From the NCBI GenBank assembly GCA_034092305.1, contig JASJET010000005.1, positions 1,890,501-1,954,500 of the forward strand: DNA of 64,000 bases, read 5' to 3'. This DNA comes from Diaprepes abbreviatus. Lineage: Eukaryota > Arthropoda > Insecta > Coleoptera > Curculionidae. Both the position numbers and the translations under genes were made by a program. Numbering within the stretch: the stretch's first letter is position 1; every line of letters begins with the position of its first letter. This document shows positions 1 through 11,214 of the stretch, one piece after another. The notes beneath the pieces are model-generated. The model was not told the DNA's origin, did not search any database, and was given only the letters and a program-made list of their open reading frames with translations.

Positions 1-1614
1 AAAGATTTTTTAAAATATATTTTGGATAGTATTTTTTAAAATTTGCTTTAGTGGTTGAAGAAGTATATTAAAATTTTCCCTATTTTTACCGTATTAAATC
101 TGGCAACATCGAATGATCCAAATAAAATAAGAAGATCTGGTAAAAGTAAGTAAATTTGTCAATATTGCCTTACCATCTTTTGCCAGAGGCTTAATATTAT
201 TGTACTAAAAATGTTAACTTAAATGTACTACGTTGGGAAAAATTGGACTAAATGTAGCTGGATTTTCAAAACTTCAATTACTTGGGATAACTGCGAAGTT
301 AAGTGGCTTAGGGGGGGGGGCATATTGTAGTAAGAACATCCTACCGGTATATTCCAATGCAAAGTTACTTCAAATGGAAGTTTCAAATTATGGTAAGCAC
401 GACCAGGGTGTCTGGAAAAGATACCGGCAGACCCACTGATGAATCCACCACCGGTTACGACCATAGATAAAATATTTATAGATCCGCAAAGTTTAATCCC
501 AAAAACGGCAAATTTACGATAATAAAATGTAAACATCGTAGATCAGATGTCGGCATGCGCACTACAAAATGAGCGGGTGACCATCGACAGGACCGAACTT
601 CGAAAATCTATTGAGTTAGTTCAATTAGTCATAAATGGTGTCTATACATCAAGCAAGTTATCAAAGTTGGCAACCATGGTTGCAATCTTTAGTAAAAAAG
701 TCAGTGTCATGTAACTTTCTTGATCTGGGAATCGCATCATATGAGCACAAATAATATCTGAAGCAGAAGGGAATAATCCGGTCAGTGTCTACCGATGGGA
801 GTTAGTTTAGTCATTTCTTATATTGTGAAAGTAAAATTGTGAAGAAAATGTATATTATTATTTCTTCATTCTATTGTTTCCGTCTGTGTGCGTTAACTTT
901 CTTGTTGTAGAGTGGGAGTGAATAATTAACATTTTTAAGGTCCGGCAATTTATTCTCTAATTATTAAAAAATAATGACCTTCTTTTCCTTATCTTTTTTT
1001 TTTTCATTTTTTAAGAAAATATTGATACGAAATGGGTTTGTCAATGGATCTGCAGGATTTAAAAATAATTTTATATAATAATATTTTTCTGCCGTAATGG
1101 TAAACGGAGCATATATTTTCTTATCGCAATAATTTTTTCGACCAAATGATGAAAATGTTATTTCAAATAAAATAAGTGAACAAGGTCATTGCTGGGGGTG
1201 AATAAAAAAAAATATACCAACAAAAGCAATTCACATTTGTCTAACTTATTTCGTAACATTTTGCTTTTGTTAACATATTAATGAATTTTTAATTTGACGA
1301 TTTCAAAGTGGATATTACCATGACAACATGACTCATGACAATTTCATAAAATGAGTACGGACATAACTAATCTGTATTAACAATGAACAACGCTTTTTAA
1401 CGTCATGTCCCCAATCTTCAGACATTCAAAATAATAAATCATAGAATGGCTGCAGAAAAAAAAAACAATTGAGCTGGGTGGAAACATCGGTTAAATATAA
1501 GGTGGATGAAGTTATGCCAGAATATGGACATTGTGCAAATTAGCAACTGGAAAAAAGTCGTTGACAATTTGAAAAAATAATTCAAACAGAGATTAGCAAT
1601 CATAGAGCCAATAG
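1..1614. other. AT-rich intergenic DNA, no gene recognised
   Basis: No coding region with a recognisable protein family was found. Two overlapping short open frames at about 228-536 (minus) and 233-439 (plus) have no motif I recognise and read through a run of ten G at 310-319. A 25 bp segment at 537-561 recurs in inverted orientation at 3976-4000 (see findings). The rest is unremarkable AT-rich sequence with A/T homopolymers. Confidence 0.6.
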
Positions 1615-2575
1615 GTTCATTTACGATTTCTATTTTTTTATGGCAGTATTATTTTCATATATGTGTTACTCTGTTTCAGTGAACTTGATGCAACCTAGGT
1701 TCCCTAGATTTTGCCTCAGATCTAGATGCCCCCAACCGAGCCCCTTTCATTATTTTACATGTTTATATGCTTACACATTTATGTGTGAGGATGTTGCATG
1801 TGGAATCTTGAAATGAGGTCAATAAAAGACTCAGAGCCATGAGTCGTGCGATGTATTAAATCTTACCTTTTGGGTCACCCATTTTTTTAAATTTCTGTAT
1901 TTATTTTTAAGAAAACCAGCTATTTAATGAAGAATAAACTAATTAATTATTTATATTTTTATTCAATATTTTTGTAGCTTGAATACCTTAGTTTTTGCAG
2001 TCAAAGATCATAAAGTTACAATAATTTAATATAAAATACTTATCATTTCTAGGATATTGTATATACACCTATAATTTTTGAAAATAGTGTTAGGTATATA
2101 AATAAATAATTAATCTTAATTGTAATTAGTTCACTTACGATTTCTATTGTTCCATGTCTGTATTATTTTTTATGCATGTATTACTCTATTTCAGTGAACC
2201 TGATGCAATATTGGGGCCTTAGATCTGGATGCCCTGGACCGAACCCCTTTCATTATTTTACACATTTATATGTTTATAAATTTATCTGTGAGGATAGGGC
2301 ATGAGGAATCTTGAAATGTAGTCAGTAAAAGACTCGGAGCCATGAGTCGTGCGTTGTGTTAACTATTATCTGTTGAAGCATACATTTTTTTTTAAATTTA
2401 TGTATTTATTTTTAAGAAAACAAGGCTATTTGATGAAGATGATTAATTATTTATCTTTTTATTCAATATTTTTGCAGCTTAACTACTTCATTTATTGCAG
2501 TCAGAAATCATAAAGTTAGTCATTAAGTATAAAACACTGAATAATTTCTAGAATATTGTATATTTACCCACTGTT
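1615..2575. repeat. Diverged direct repeat, two copies of about 0.5 kb in tandem
   Basis: Copy 1 runs from about 1615 to 2085 and copy 2 from about 2129 to 2575, offset by about 514 bp. They share many blocks in the same order: an opening TTACGATTTCTATT, a segment ending CCCCTTTCATTATTTTACA, then AAAGACTC.GAGCCATGAGTCG, then TATTTATTTTTAAGAAAAC, TATTCAATATTTTTG.AGCTT, and TCTAG.ATATTGTATAT. Substitutions and short indels are frequent, so the duplication is old. An AATAAAAGACTC (1820s) with a polyadenylation-like hexamer occurs in copy 1; copy 2 has AGTAAAAGACTC. I cannot identify the family; LTR fragments or an old tandem duplication are both possible. Confidence 0.75.
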
Positions 2576-2768
2576 TCTAAGAATACTGTTTTTTAGTTCC
2601 GATTCTATTAGAATAGTCAATTTATTTTTAGTTTTCAGTTAGACTACCCTAATATTGTTATACTTAACTGGAGTATTATAATAAAAATAGAACTTTATCA
2701 ACAAATTGCGTATAATTTTTTCTGTTACTGAAATAGTTACCAATAATTTAGAATATAAACGATTTACT
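2576..2768. other. AT-rich spacer, nothing recognised
   Basis: Very AT-rich sequence between the direct repeat and the candidate retroelement tail. No gene or site is supported. Confidence 0.6.
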
Positions 2769-3270
2769 TTATAAAATAAATAAATAAAGCTTTTATTGTC
2801 ATAAATTTCATAGATGAAACATTACAACAACATAGGTTCACTTATAAAAGTGAACATACACGTAAGCACCCCACACTTGTACCTTCAGACATCACCCTAC
2901 TAATCCCAAAATTAAAAATAGTGTTTAAAATTTTTAGTACAATAGTTTCTACAATTTCAAAATTATCAGCTAACAACATATTAAAAAGGCAATGCTTATT
3001 AAAGAATGTACTAATACGTAAAGTAAAATATTTTTAGCAGTAGTACATCTCTTAGTGTAGTAATATAAAAGAGGAAATTTTAATCCGCTTTTAAAATCTC
3101 TCATATTTAAAATTTCACTTAAAATATCAAACCCATTATAAGCACATAAACTCCTTCATTAAATAGCCCCATACAAATGGGATATAAAATTATCCATATG
3201 TCTAAACAGAAGGAAAAACTTCGATTTTAAAATTTTTGTGTATAACATTTTTATTTTTTAAGGATATTTA
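2769..3270 (-). mobile_element. Possible degenerate 3' end of a non-LTR retroelement
   Basis: Read on the minus strand, the segment ends in GACAATAAAAGC followed by a (TTTA)n run at 2773-2792. That layout, a polyadenylation-like hexamer followed by a short microsatellite tail, is typical of 3' ends of several insect non-LTR families. The upstream ~450 bp on the minus strand has short open stretches broken by many stops, consistent with a decayed C-terminal reverse-transcriptase region, but I see no diagnostic motif. Target duplications were not found. Ordinary AT-rich DNA remains a fair alternative. Confidence 0.3.
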
Positions 3271-4406
3271 ATTTGTGAAACTTGCTTATAAACCATTCGA
3301 CAAATTTCTTGTTATATAACCGAAGAAGAAAATAGTAGAATGAGCCACTCCGATCCTGTTACAGTTCTCAAAAAAAAAATGTCACTAGTTTGATGCATAT
3401 GTCAAATTTTGACGTAAAGATATACAGCGGTTTAACTATATATATGTATGTTTTAAAATATTCCAACTTCATTTTGAGGATGTATGTTTTTATTTATGTA
3501 AGTAATGTAATAGATAGAGAAATTGTACCATTTCTTGACATATTGATGAATGTACTTTTTTCATATGATAGAATAAACTATTCTATGGTTTGGTGCGAAT
3601 TTTCAGATTTTTTTTTAAGAATTGATTGCTTAAAAGTTCAGTTTATCTTTTGGTAATCATTTGGAAAGTGCTAAATGTTGCTATATGTTTTGGAAATTTA
3701 ATGTTATACGAAGACACTATAAATCCAAAAACGTTGTAAAGCAAAACTATTTTTTACCCTATAGAGAAAAAGGAAAATAAAACAAATAAAATATGTACAC
3801 ATTCCATTATATTAAATAAAAACGCAAAAAAAATAAATCACTTAAAACGCTATAAATCCGTTTAAATTGCACGCAACTCACAAAGCAAAAATAAACACAA
3901 AAATCGCGTTGAGCCGATACTGTCCTGTTTACCGATGGCGCTACGAAATAACCGATCGATAACAGGAAGTCGCTTATGCGCATGCCCTTATCTGATCAAC
4001 GTCCAAAAATATGACTGGCACCCGATGTGCAGAAACGCATTTTTTCACCCATGGTTTGCCATTTTTTGGCTTTAGCAGCCGATAAGAGTAGGGGTCCATA
4101 GTAGAGGTCAGTGGTTACGACGGACGAAAAATCATAACGTTTAGTGGTGGTCGAAATTAGTTATCAATTATATGTCCTTAAAATCAGGGGCATTATTACC
4201 ACAGTACATATCCCCTTATTAAACATATTTTTAAAATATTTATCGTTCTTGGTATATGAACCGACGGATATGTGTTGCTTTACCCTGTATAAATAATTTG
4301 ACTCAATACTGAATGATCACATAATATGTCGTATGTATTGTATCACTAATTCAATATATAAAAGAGATTTCTTAGCAGGAGAACCAGCATTTTCATTACG
4401 ACTACA
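3271..4406. other. Intergenic DNA, no gene recognised
   Basis: Mostly AT-rich with no coding family recognised. The 3390-3656 open frame is low-complexity and rich in Phe/Tyr/Ile, as expected from AT-rich noncoding DNA. The stretch about 3905-4180 is less AT-rich and contains TGCGCATGCC at 3976-3985, resembling an NRF1/Ewg-type motif. Confidence 0.5.
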
Positions 4407-4682
4407 GCATTCACCGCTGGATGTAGGCTTTCCCCGGTTTATTCTATTTCTCTTTATTTTTCATCAACTTTACTCCTGCAAAACTCTGTATTTTATCACG
4501 CCATTCCAGATGGCTATGAAAATCCTAAAAATGACGTGCAAGAAATAATTTTATGCTTTCATTGGAAAACTTCCAAGGCATGTTTGGATGACCAATGGTT
4601 AAATTTTACCATTCCTTATTTACTGGGAAAAGTGCCAGAATTTAGAAACGAACAGGGAAAAAATGCATTTTGTATAAAATAA
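4407..4682 (+). other. Unidentified coding-like stretch (possible terminal exon or relic)
   Basis: A frame without an initiator Met is open for roughly 90 codons and closes with TAA at 4680-4682. Its C-terminal half has a protein-like composition, including the stretches GYENPKNDVQEI, ACLDDQWLNF and LLGKVPEFRNEQG, unlike the Lys/Asn/Ile/Phe-dominated frames expected from random AT-rich DNA nearby. Possible splice acceptors (AG after pyrimidine-rich DNA) lie at about 4405 and 4425. It ends 290 bp upstream of the beta-galactosidase-like start codon on the same strand. I do not recognise the family. It could be the last exon of an upstream gene, a transposon fragment, or chance. Confidence 0.2.
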
Positions 4683-4905
4683 TGTAACATTGTACTAAAT
4701 CTGGTACAATTGTACAATATCTGTCAACCATTCCGCGTCTTGCGCACTTACCACAATTTCGCCTATATGATCGAGAACGTTTCATAAATATTGCGTGACA
4801 ACATTATCATTTCATCTTTTTTAAATGTATTAGACAAGGAAAAGACTTTAAAAATATAATAATTCTTGATCCTGCTCTCTTTGCTCCCATTCAAAACTAT
4901 AATAT

Positions 4906-4911
4906 CACGTG
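4906..4911. promoter_or_regulatory. CACGTG E-box upstream of the GH35 gene
   Basis: A perfect palindromic E-box, in the context TCACGTGC, lies 61 bp upstream of the start codon. Half of it matches the CLEAR element bound by MITF/TFEB-type factors that control lysosomal genes, and lysosomal beta-galactosidase is a known target class. A hexamer is expected by chance every few kb, so the functional link is inference. Confidence 0.3.
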
Positions 4912-4971
4912 CTAACAAATTACAGTTGTCATCTTCCGTTAGTGTAGTGTCAGCTGATTCCCCGCCTAGCA

Positions 4972-5372
4972 ATGGGAGACGATACGGCCGATATTTTACC
5001 AACTTTGTATGAATATTACACGTCTGAAGGTATACACAGTGGCCTAAGCGACGCCCAACCCGATTTTACTTTAAACGGTAAAAAAATTAAAATATTTAGT
5101 GGTGCTTTACATTATTTCCGTGTGCATCCGAAATATTGGCGGGATAGGCTTAAAAAATACCGGGCCGCTGGATTGAATTGTGTCGAAACCTATGTTCCCT
5201 GGAACGTACACGAGCCTGAAGATGGTCGATTTGACTTCGGACGAAACGTCGATCAGAATGACTTCAGTTTGTTTTTGGATTTGGTGGAGTTTATTAAGAT
5301 GGCTCAGGAGGAAGATTTGTTGGTAATTCTGAGGCCTGGACCCTATATTTGCGCCGAATGGGAATTCGGAGG
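4972..5372 (+). CDS. Beta-galactosidase-1-like protein 2 type GH35 glycosidase, exon 1
   Basis: This exon encodes residues 1-133 plus two bases of codon 134 of a glycoside hydrolase family 35 enzyme, which removes beta-linked galactose from glycoconjugates. The family fold is visible: SGALHYFR at 43-50 followed by YWRDRL (55-60), TYVPWNVHEPEDGRFDF (73-89), and the signature RPGPYICAEWEFGG (121-134). The HYFR and YWRDRL wording resembles the GLB1L2/L3 branch more than lysosomal GLB1. An in-frame TAG at 4945-4947 means 4972 is the first possible start in this exon, and CCTAGCAATGG is an acceptable context. The N-terminus is acidic with no hydrophobic signal peptide, so either the protein is not secreted by the classical route or an upstream exon supplies a signal. 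The 5' splice site is GG|GTAAGA at 5372/5373, leaving two bases of codon 134. Confidence 0.9.
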
Positions 5373-8336
5373 GTAAGAAACGTTTTACTAACGTTTATGT
5401 AAGGAATAATATTACACTATTTTGGTAAATAGCTTAAGTTTTTTGTAAAGTATATGTTTTTTATAATGGTAAAAAATAAACTTATTAAATATGTATTGAG
5501 GATCTCGGATATCATAAGAGATACAAAGTTTGTTAAATTTGAGGAAATTTGATGTTTATAAATGCTGTTAATAAATTGAAGAAAGTTCTACCACTGCTGG
5601 AAATAACTATAACGTGTAGTTCTGAATGTTATTTGAAGACGTATTCTCAAACAAAATTGTACATTCTTACCACGAACATGACATATAAAACTGGACTGCT
5701 CATGAAAATAATTTTTGACCCCCCTTATTGATCGCCATTAGGTGCAATGATTTGTATGACAACATTGAATTCCTTGCTAGTTTCTTACATTGGCGTGAAT
5801 GTGTCGTGTATGAATGTCAATTCTATTATTCTAACAGGTTTAGACAATAACTATCTCTTTCTATACTATATCTAAAACAATAAATCGCTCTTCCTTGTTT
5901 TACTTGATAGGTTAATTGAGTATATTCAATAAAAAAAAACAAGATAATTGTTTCTGTAAAACAATATTTAACTTGAATTTCTACTTTTAGTCCTCAAAAT
6001 TATAATTTTTCTGTTTAAAGCAACTTCAATAAAGCTAATTTCTTTAACTTCTTTGGAACAGCGTAAATATGTAACAATTTTAGTATTTTTAGATAACAAG
6101 CATGAAATGTCAGTTCTTATAAATAAATGAAAATGCTTTTTCTATGACTGTTTACATATTTTATTTTTTACAATACAACTGTTATTTAGCAAAATAGCTA
6201 AAATGTGAAATATGCGCCAAAAACAAATCGAGACTAATTTTTTTTTTAAAATATCTGTTTCAGAAACATCCTTATTCGAATGTAGAGTATAAGAAGTTAA
6301 CGAAAAAAAGTATTAAGGCATTTATTTTTAAAAATTTTATATCATGAATTAATATAGTATATTGTTTAATGTAAGGTATCAAAATGTCCACATAATCTAT
6401 TGCAAAGAGAGTTTCATCATTTAAAAATAGCTTCGATTAGGTCTTTGTTAAAATTATTTTCTCCTCGATGCTTTTAGGGAACTGATATATTAGGTATTTA
6501 TATAGGGTTAACAACATGCATAATAATGTTGACATTTCCTTCATAATAATGGAGCTTTAATTTAAAGGAAGTAAAGTAACATTATGTACTAAAGCATTTT
6601 TATAAAAAAAAAATTAAATCTAAAGGGGATAATGTTAAAACAGTTTATATTTAATTGTAAACAAAACAATATTTATCAAGACACTTTAAATATAAAAAAG
6701 CTTGTAAATACAAGAGAATTCTTACATTAATACAATCATTTTTAATCTAAATATATACATAAAGATTTACTAGCAACTTTTAATTTTTACACTAGGTCAA
6801 ACTTTCCATTTACTTAACTGTTTGAGGATCTGGAATTGACCTTTCCTAGAGTTGAATTTTTGAAATGGTAATCAATCGCAGCTTCTCACTACTTTGACAA
6901 AGGATTTTCATGACACAAATTTCCTATCTGAGCTAAAATCAAGAATTTTTGTTTTATTAATTAATAACATATTCAAACAAAAGATTATTATTTTATTTTT
7001 AGACAAAACAAATACATAAAAGTAAAATTTATGTAATTTCCACACATGTTTAATAATATTGAAAAATTTCATATTATATGCAATCATTTATTTCTATTTT
7101 AATATGACATATTGGTTTTTAAACGTATAATCATTTTAAATCTTAACACCATACCAGTTTCGATGTTCAGATTTATATGTCAGTGGAACATTAACTTTAT
7201 GGTGAAACGATATTGTTGTTGGTTAATGCACACCTGATTCAGGACTTTTTTTGTAGAGCCAGTGTATGTTATTAAGTCCAAGTTTAGTTGCTTCAAGATG
7301 TTTACATCGAACAGTGCTTTGTAGTTTTTTTCAGGCAGTAGTAAGTTTTGTAAGAAGCACAGCACAAACTTTTTGCTCATCTTCTTGTATAAAACTATTT
7401 CCAGAAAATTGCTCTGAACAGTTACTCATCTGGTGTATAAAAGAATTATGATCATAACCAATTTGCTTCAGCCCTTGAATTTGACGATTCTTTTCTCTTA
7501 GAAAACTAAAATATTGATAGCATTTAAAAATTATCATACATCATATCCATCAGATTAAACTTGTTACCCTTAGATTTACAATTTGATTCTAAGGTAAAAT
7601 TTTATATAATTATTATTGAATGCTTTATAACTTGTCAATTAAATAAATTCCAATTTACCAGATGATGTATTTACATGCCTTGCGATGAAGAATCGCATAT
7701 TTTAAAATACCAAAAAACCCGTAAATTTAACGTTGCTGTTTGAAATTTTCAGCAAAACGTTACATAAAATGTGATAAAATGCATAAAACAGCAAAATCAA
7801 AAATAAATTATTGTCAAAATGAAAAGTATTCAGTCAATGTCAAAAATACACTTTCACAAATATAATAGAAACCTAGGGAATTTTTTTGTTGCCAAAGCAA
7901 TTATTTGCACGTAATGGCACGGAGCACGGTGGCGTCATTTTTATTATAAGGGAGGTATTATGCATGATCAGTCCAGTTTTATATGTCAAGTTCGTGATTC
8001 TTACTGATGTTTTTTCTCCTTTGCGGTGTTTAAATCCAGCGTTTCAAATTTCTTGGACCAACATCAACTTCAAATTTTTAAAAGGTTATGTCATATAGTC
8101 ACTCAAATAAATAGGTATAAAATTGAACTGCATATATTATATTAATTTTGGTTTTTCGCAAATATATTATAGTTTTATAAAGTAAATAAAAAAAACGAAT
8201 TTGAGAACCCGCTACATCTTATGCCACAATGAAATTAAAAATATGTAGTATATACATTTCTGTTTGTTTCATATTATTATTAAATAATATCAGGTATCAA
8301 ATAATTATTATAGCATTTATGATATTGTACAGGCTT
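5373..8336. other. Intron 1, first part
   Basis: AT-rich intronic DNA beginning with the donor GTAAGA at 5373. No exon with GH35 similarity was found here. Two overlapping minus-strand frames at 7180-7380 and 7331-7537 look like a single stretch broken by a frame change and could be a decayed transposon gene, but no motif identifies them. Confidence 0.6.
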
Positions 8337-8444
<108 letters not shown>

Positions 8445-8655
8445 CAACGAGTTTTTGTGGACCTAATTGTAAATGAGCATTAAATTGCGCAAATTTACTT
8501 CAATTTAACCCACTGTTAGTGTTAATGCAACGATATGAAACATTAAATTATCGCCAACTCTAGTACGTTGACAAATATTTATTGTGTCGTTGTAGATAAA
8601 CCAAATCTTTTATGTACTGAAAATTAAATGAACGCCGATGGGAATGAAAGTGGCT

Positions 8656-8743
8656 GTAAATTTCTATTATAATAATATTTATTTATATCCATCACATTGT
8701 GAATTTCTATTATAATAATATTTAAAACCATCACATTTAAATA
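8656..8743. repeat. 43 bp tandem duplication
   Basis: Two adjacent copies start AATTTCTATTATAATAATAT and end CCATCACATT, at about 8656-8698 and 8699-8737. The second has a short deletion. It is a local duplication within intron 1. Confidence 0.85.
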
Positions 8744-8810
8744 CAAAATGAATATTATTCAGTGTCAGCAAAATACACTATCAAATAAAAGGAGAGCGAC
8801 ACTTTTGTGC

Positions 8811-8895
8811 AGAGTTGCCACTCGCCCCCATTTTTTCTGAATTCAATTCTCTTTGGGGGGGGCGAGGGGAGTGACCGCCCTTGGATCCGCACCTG
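8811..8895 (-). mobile_element. Possible hAT-type element terminus or short MITE remnant
   Basis: On the minus strand the segment begins CAGGTGCGGATCC (8895-8883), wording typical of terminal repeats of many insect nonautonomous hAT elements. Within it, CACTCGCCCCC (8819-8829) and GGCGAGGGGAGTG (8861-8873) form an imperfect hairpin around a G-rich run. A clean partner terminus and target duplication were not found, so it may be a deleted copy. Confidence 0.35.
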
Positions 8896-9048
8896 AATAC
8901 CTCCAATGGCCGACTGTTCTAATTTTTTTTCCCAGAAAGTAGCAACCCAGCTTTTGTATGATAAATAAAAACAATATTATAAAACACAGATTGTATGATA
9001 CCGCATTTAAAATAAACGAAATCAGTTGTTTTGCGCTTTTTGTATATA

Positions 9049-9956
9049 CAGGGTGTCCAAGATAAGGATCCTAACCATGGGGATCTCGGAAACAGTTGGA
9101 GATACGAGGTCGGTTAAATTAGAGAAAAGTTGCGCAATTTAGTGCTAAATTAAACGCAATTTAAAAATTTTAAAAATTCAAAATACTTCCGGAGATTTCC
9201 GGAAAAAACCGAATTTTGGCAAAATCGTTTTTAATTTTTGTAGGCTTTATTTAAAGAGATATCAAAAAATAAAAGGTAGATTCTTCTTGCCACTTTTTAT
9301 TTTTTATAATTTGGTCTAAACAAAATTTAAATCCGACGTTTCGTTTCTGAGATACCATCATGAACTTTCATTTTTTATATGGAACAAAAAAAAGTATCCC
9401 ATGTAATTGATAGCATTTTTTATTACAAATTCAACGGTGTATCACACTTGCATATCAAGTGTGTAGTTCATTGGCTTTTATAAAACTGATATACCTTTCT
9501 CTCTCGCTCTCATGGAGCTCTTATGGAAAGTACTTGAACTACGTATTCGATATGCAAGGGTGATACATCGTTGAATTTGTAATAAAAAATGCTATCAAAT
9601 ACATGGGATACTTTTTTTTGTTCCTTATAAAAAATGAAAGTTCATGATGGTATCTCAGAAACGAAACGTCGGATTTAAATTTTGTTTAGACCATATTATA
9701 AAAAATAAAAAGTGGCAATGAGAATCTACCTTTTATTTTCTGATATCTCTTTAAATAAAGCCTGCAAAAATTAAAAACGATTTTGCCAAATTTCGTTTTT
9801 TTCCGGAAATCTCCGGAAGTGTTTGAAATTTTTAAACTTTTTTAACTGCGTTTAATTTAGCACTAAATTGCGCAACTTTTCTCTAATTTAACCGACCTCG
9901 TATCTCCAACTGTTTCCGAGATCCCCATGCTTAGGATCCTTATCTTGGACACCCTG
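9049..9956. mobile_element. Long palindromic (foldback) MITE of Tc1/mariner type
   Basis: Two arms of about 422 bp, 9049-9470 and 9535-9956, are near-perfect inverted repeats of each other around a ~64 bp unpaired centre. The outer ends read CAGGGTGTCCAAGATAAGGA and its reverse complement. TA stands immediately outside each end (9047-9048 and 9957-9958) within TATA, as expected for Tc1/mariner insertion. There is no coding capacity. The first seven bases, CAGGGTG, are identical to the ends of the intact DD41D transposon at 12654-14956, so a related transposase could have mobilised it (inference). It sits in intron 1, with its right end 62 bp before exon 2. Confidence 0.9.
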
Positions 9957-10018
9957 TATAACAAAATTGAGTGTTGTATCTACAGCGGCAATTTATAAAA
10001 TGGATTTTGTATTTTTAG

Positions 10019-10311
10019 GCTTCCTAGCTGGCTATTACGCAATAAAGACCTCAAACTCCGTACTTCCGATACCAAATACCTCTTTTACGTAGAACGATAC
10101 TTTAAAGAATTGTTAGCTCTAGTAGAACCATTGCAGTTTACTAAAGGGGGTTCCATTATAGCGGTGCAAATAGAGAACGAATACGGCAACGTAAAGGAAG
10201 AAGGGAAACCCATAGATACAGCTTATTTAGAGGCACTGAAAAAAATTCTTAGAGAAAATGGTATTGTTGAGTTGCTGTTTACTTCGGATACTCCGGCGGC
10301 AGGTTTTGATG
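10019..10311 (+). CDS. Beta-galactosidase-1-like protein 2 type GH35 glycosidase, exon 2
   Basis: This exon follows acceptor TTTTTAG at 10012-10018, completes codon 134 and continues to residue 231 plus one base. Joined across the intron, the reading frame passes smoothly from EFGG into LPSWLL (135-140), exactly the order found in GH35 proteins. KLRTSD (146-151) and GGSIIAVQIENEYG (177-190) follow. The Glu of the NEY motif, residue 188 (codon 10179-10181), is the expected acid/base catalyst; the nucleophile Glu lies further downstream in the family and is not encoded here. GIVELLFTSD near the exon end again favours the GLB1L2 branch. The donor is G|GTAAGT at 10311/10312. Family members are about 630 residues long, so roughly 60% of the protein is missing from the window. 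Confidence 0.9.
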
Positions 10312-11214
10312 GTAAGTAGTTTTAGTATTCAACATTTGCTCCGTTATCATAATTTCTTAAAAATCCGTAATAATCTTAAAGAATATTGAAATATTTAAAA
10401 CTTTATGTTAATCGGTGTTTCAAAATACCTAGGATTTTTACAGCTCTTACAGGGTTGTTGCCTATATTTTGAAAAGCTCTGATGATTTTATTATAGGCGT
10501 TAGAAAAAAAAAACTTATTAATGTATTCATAAGTTACTGAATTTTTTCGATATCGCAAGAATATATTACTAGAAAAAGGAAATGGTTATGAAAAATTGTA
10601 TTTTTTAAATAATAATAGTAATATCTTCGAATATACCCCTGTAGAAGTAGCATAACGTCAGAACTAGGGCTCGGTTGTTTGAACGCTGAATAACGTAATA
10701 ATATTTTTATTTATATTTGAAAAAGTGTTCCTAAACAGTAGATATTTAATTTCTTGGTACAGACATACCGATTTTATGCTATCCTTTTCTAACTGCATTA
10801 TTTAAACGACTATCATCGGTACGTCAATTCTGAAAACAAAATATGAATATATGGTTGCCTATATTATTATTATTGTTATTTTCAATATGTAAACAATATT
10901 TACCGATAAAAATAATTTTTTAAATCCTCTTTTTGTTAATATTAATTGTAAACTTCGTATTTATAGTAATTTCTAACACTTAAAAACACCGAAAAAAGTC
11001 ACGACAAGCAATTAAACTGAAAGACAAGATAAGTAAATATGTTTATGTCTGTCAAACATCAAAAAAGCGTCTCCCCCACCGACCATAAACAGCCTTCAAA
11101 CAAATCTATTGTTGTTTAAATCCAGGGTAGGATCGAAGAGTAATACCCACAAATCAGTGACAAAATATTAAAAACAGTGTCCCTAAATTTTTAAATCCTT
11201 CTCTTTTATTATTA
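10312..11214. other. Intron 2 start / region downstream of exon 2, no gene recognised
   Basis: Begins with a strong donor, GTAAGT. The sequence is AT-rich with no further GH35 exon: I looked for continuations of the family after the LLFTSD region and found none in any frame up to the satellite. If the gene is intact, this is the start of a very long intron. Confidence 0.55.

Noticed and set aside
670..683. 14 bp perfect palindrome GCAACCATGGTTGC
   Set aside because: Isolated short palindrome with no flanking context to suggest a regulatory site or element end.
4763..5002. 79-codon minus-strand frame over the GH35 start region
   Set aside because: Antisense to the promoter and first codons of the GH35 gene, with no recognisable motif.
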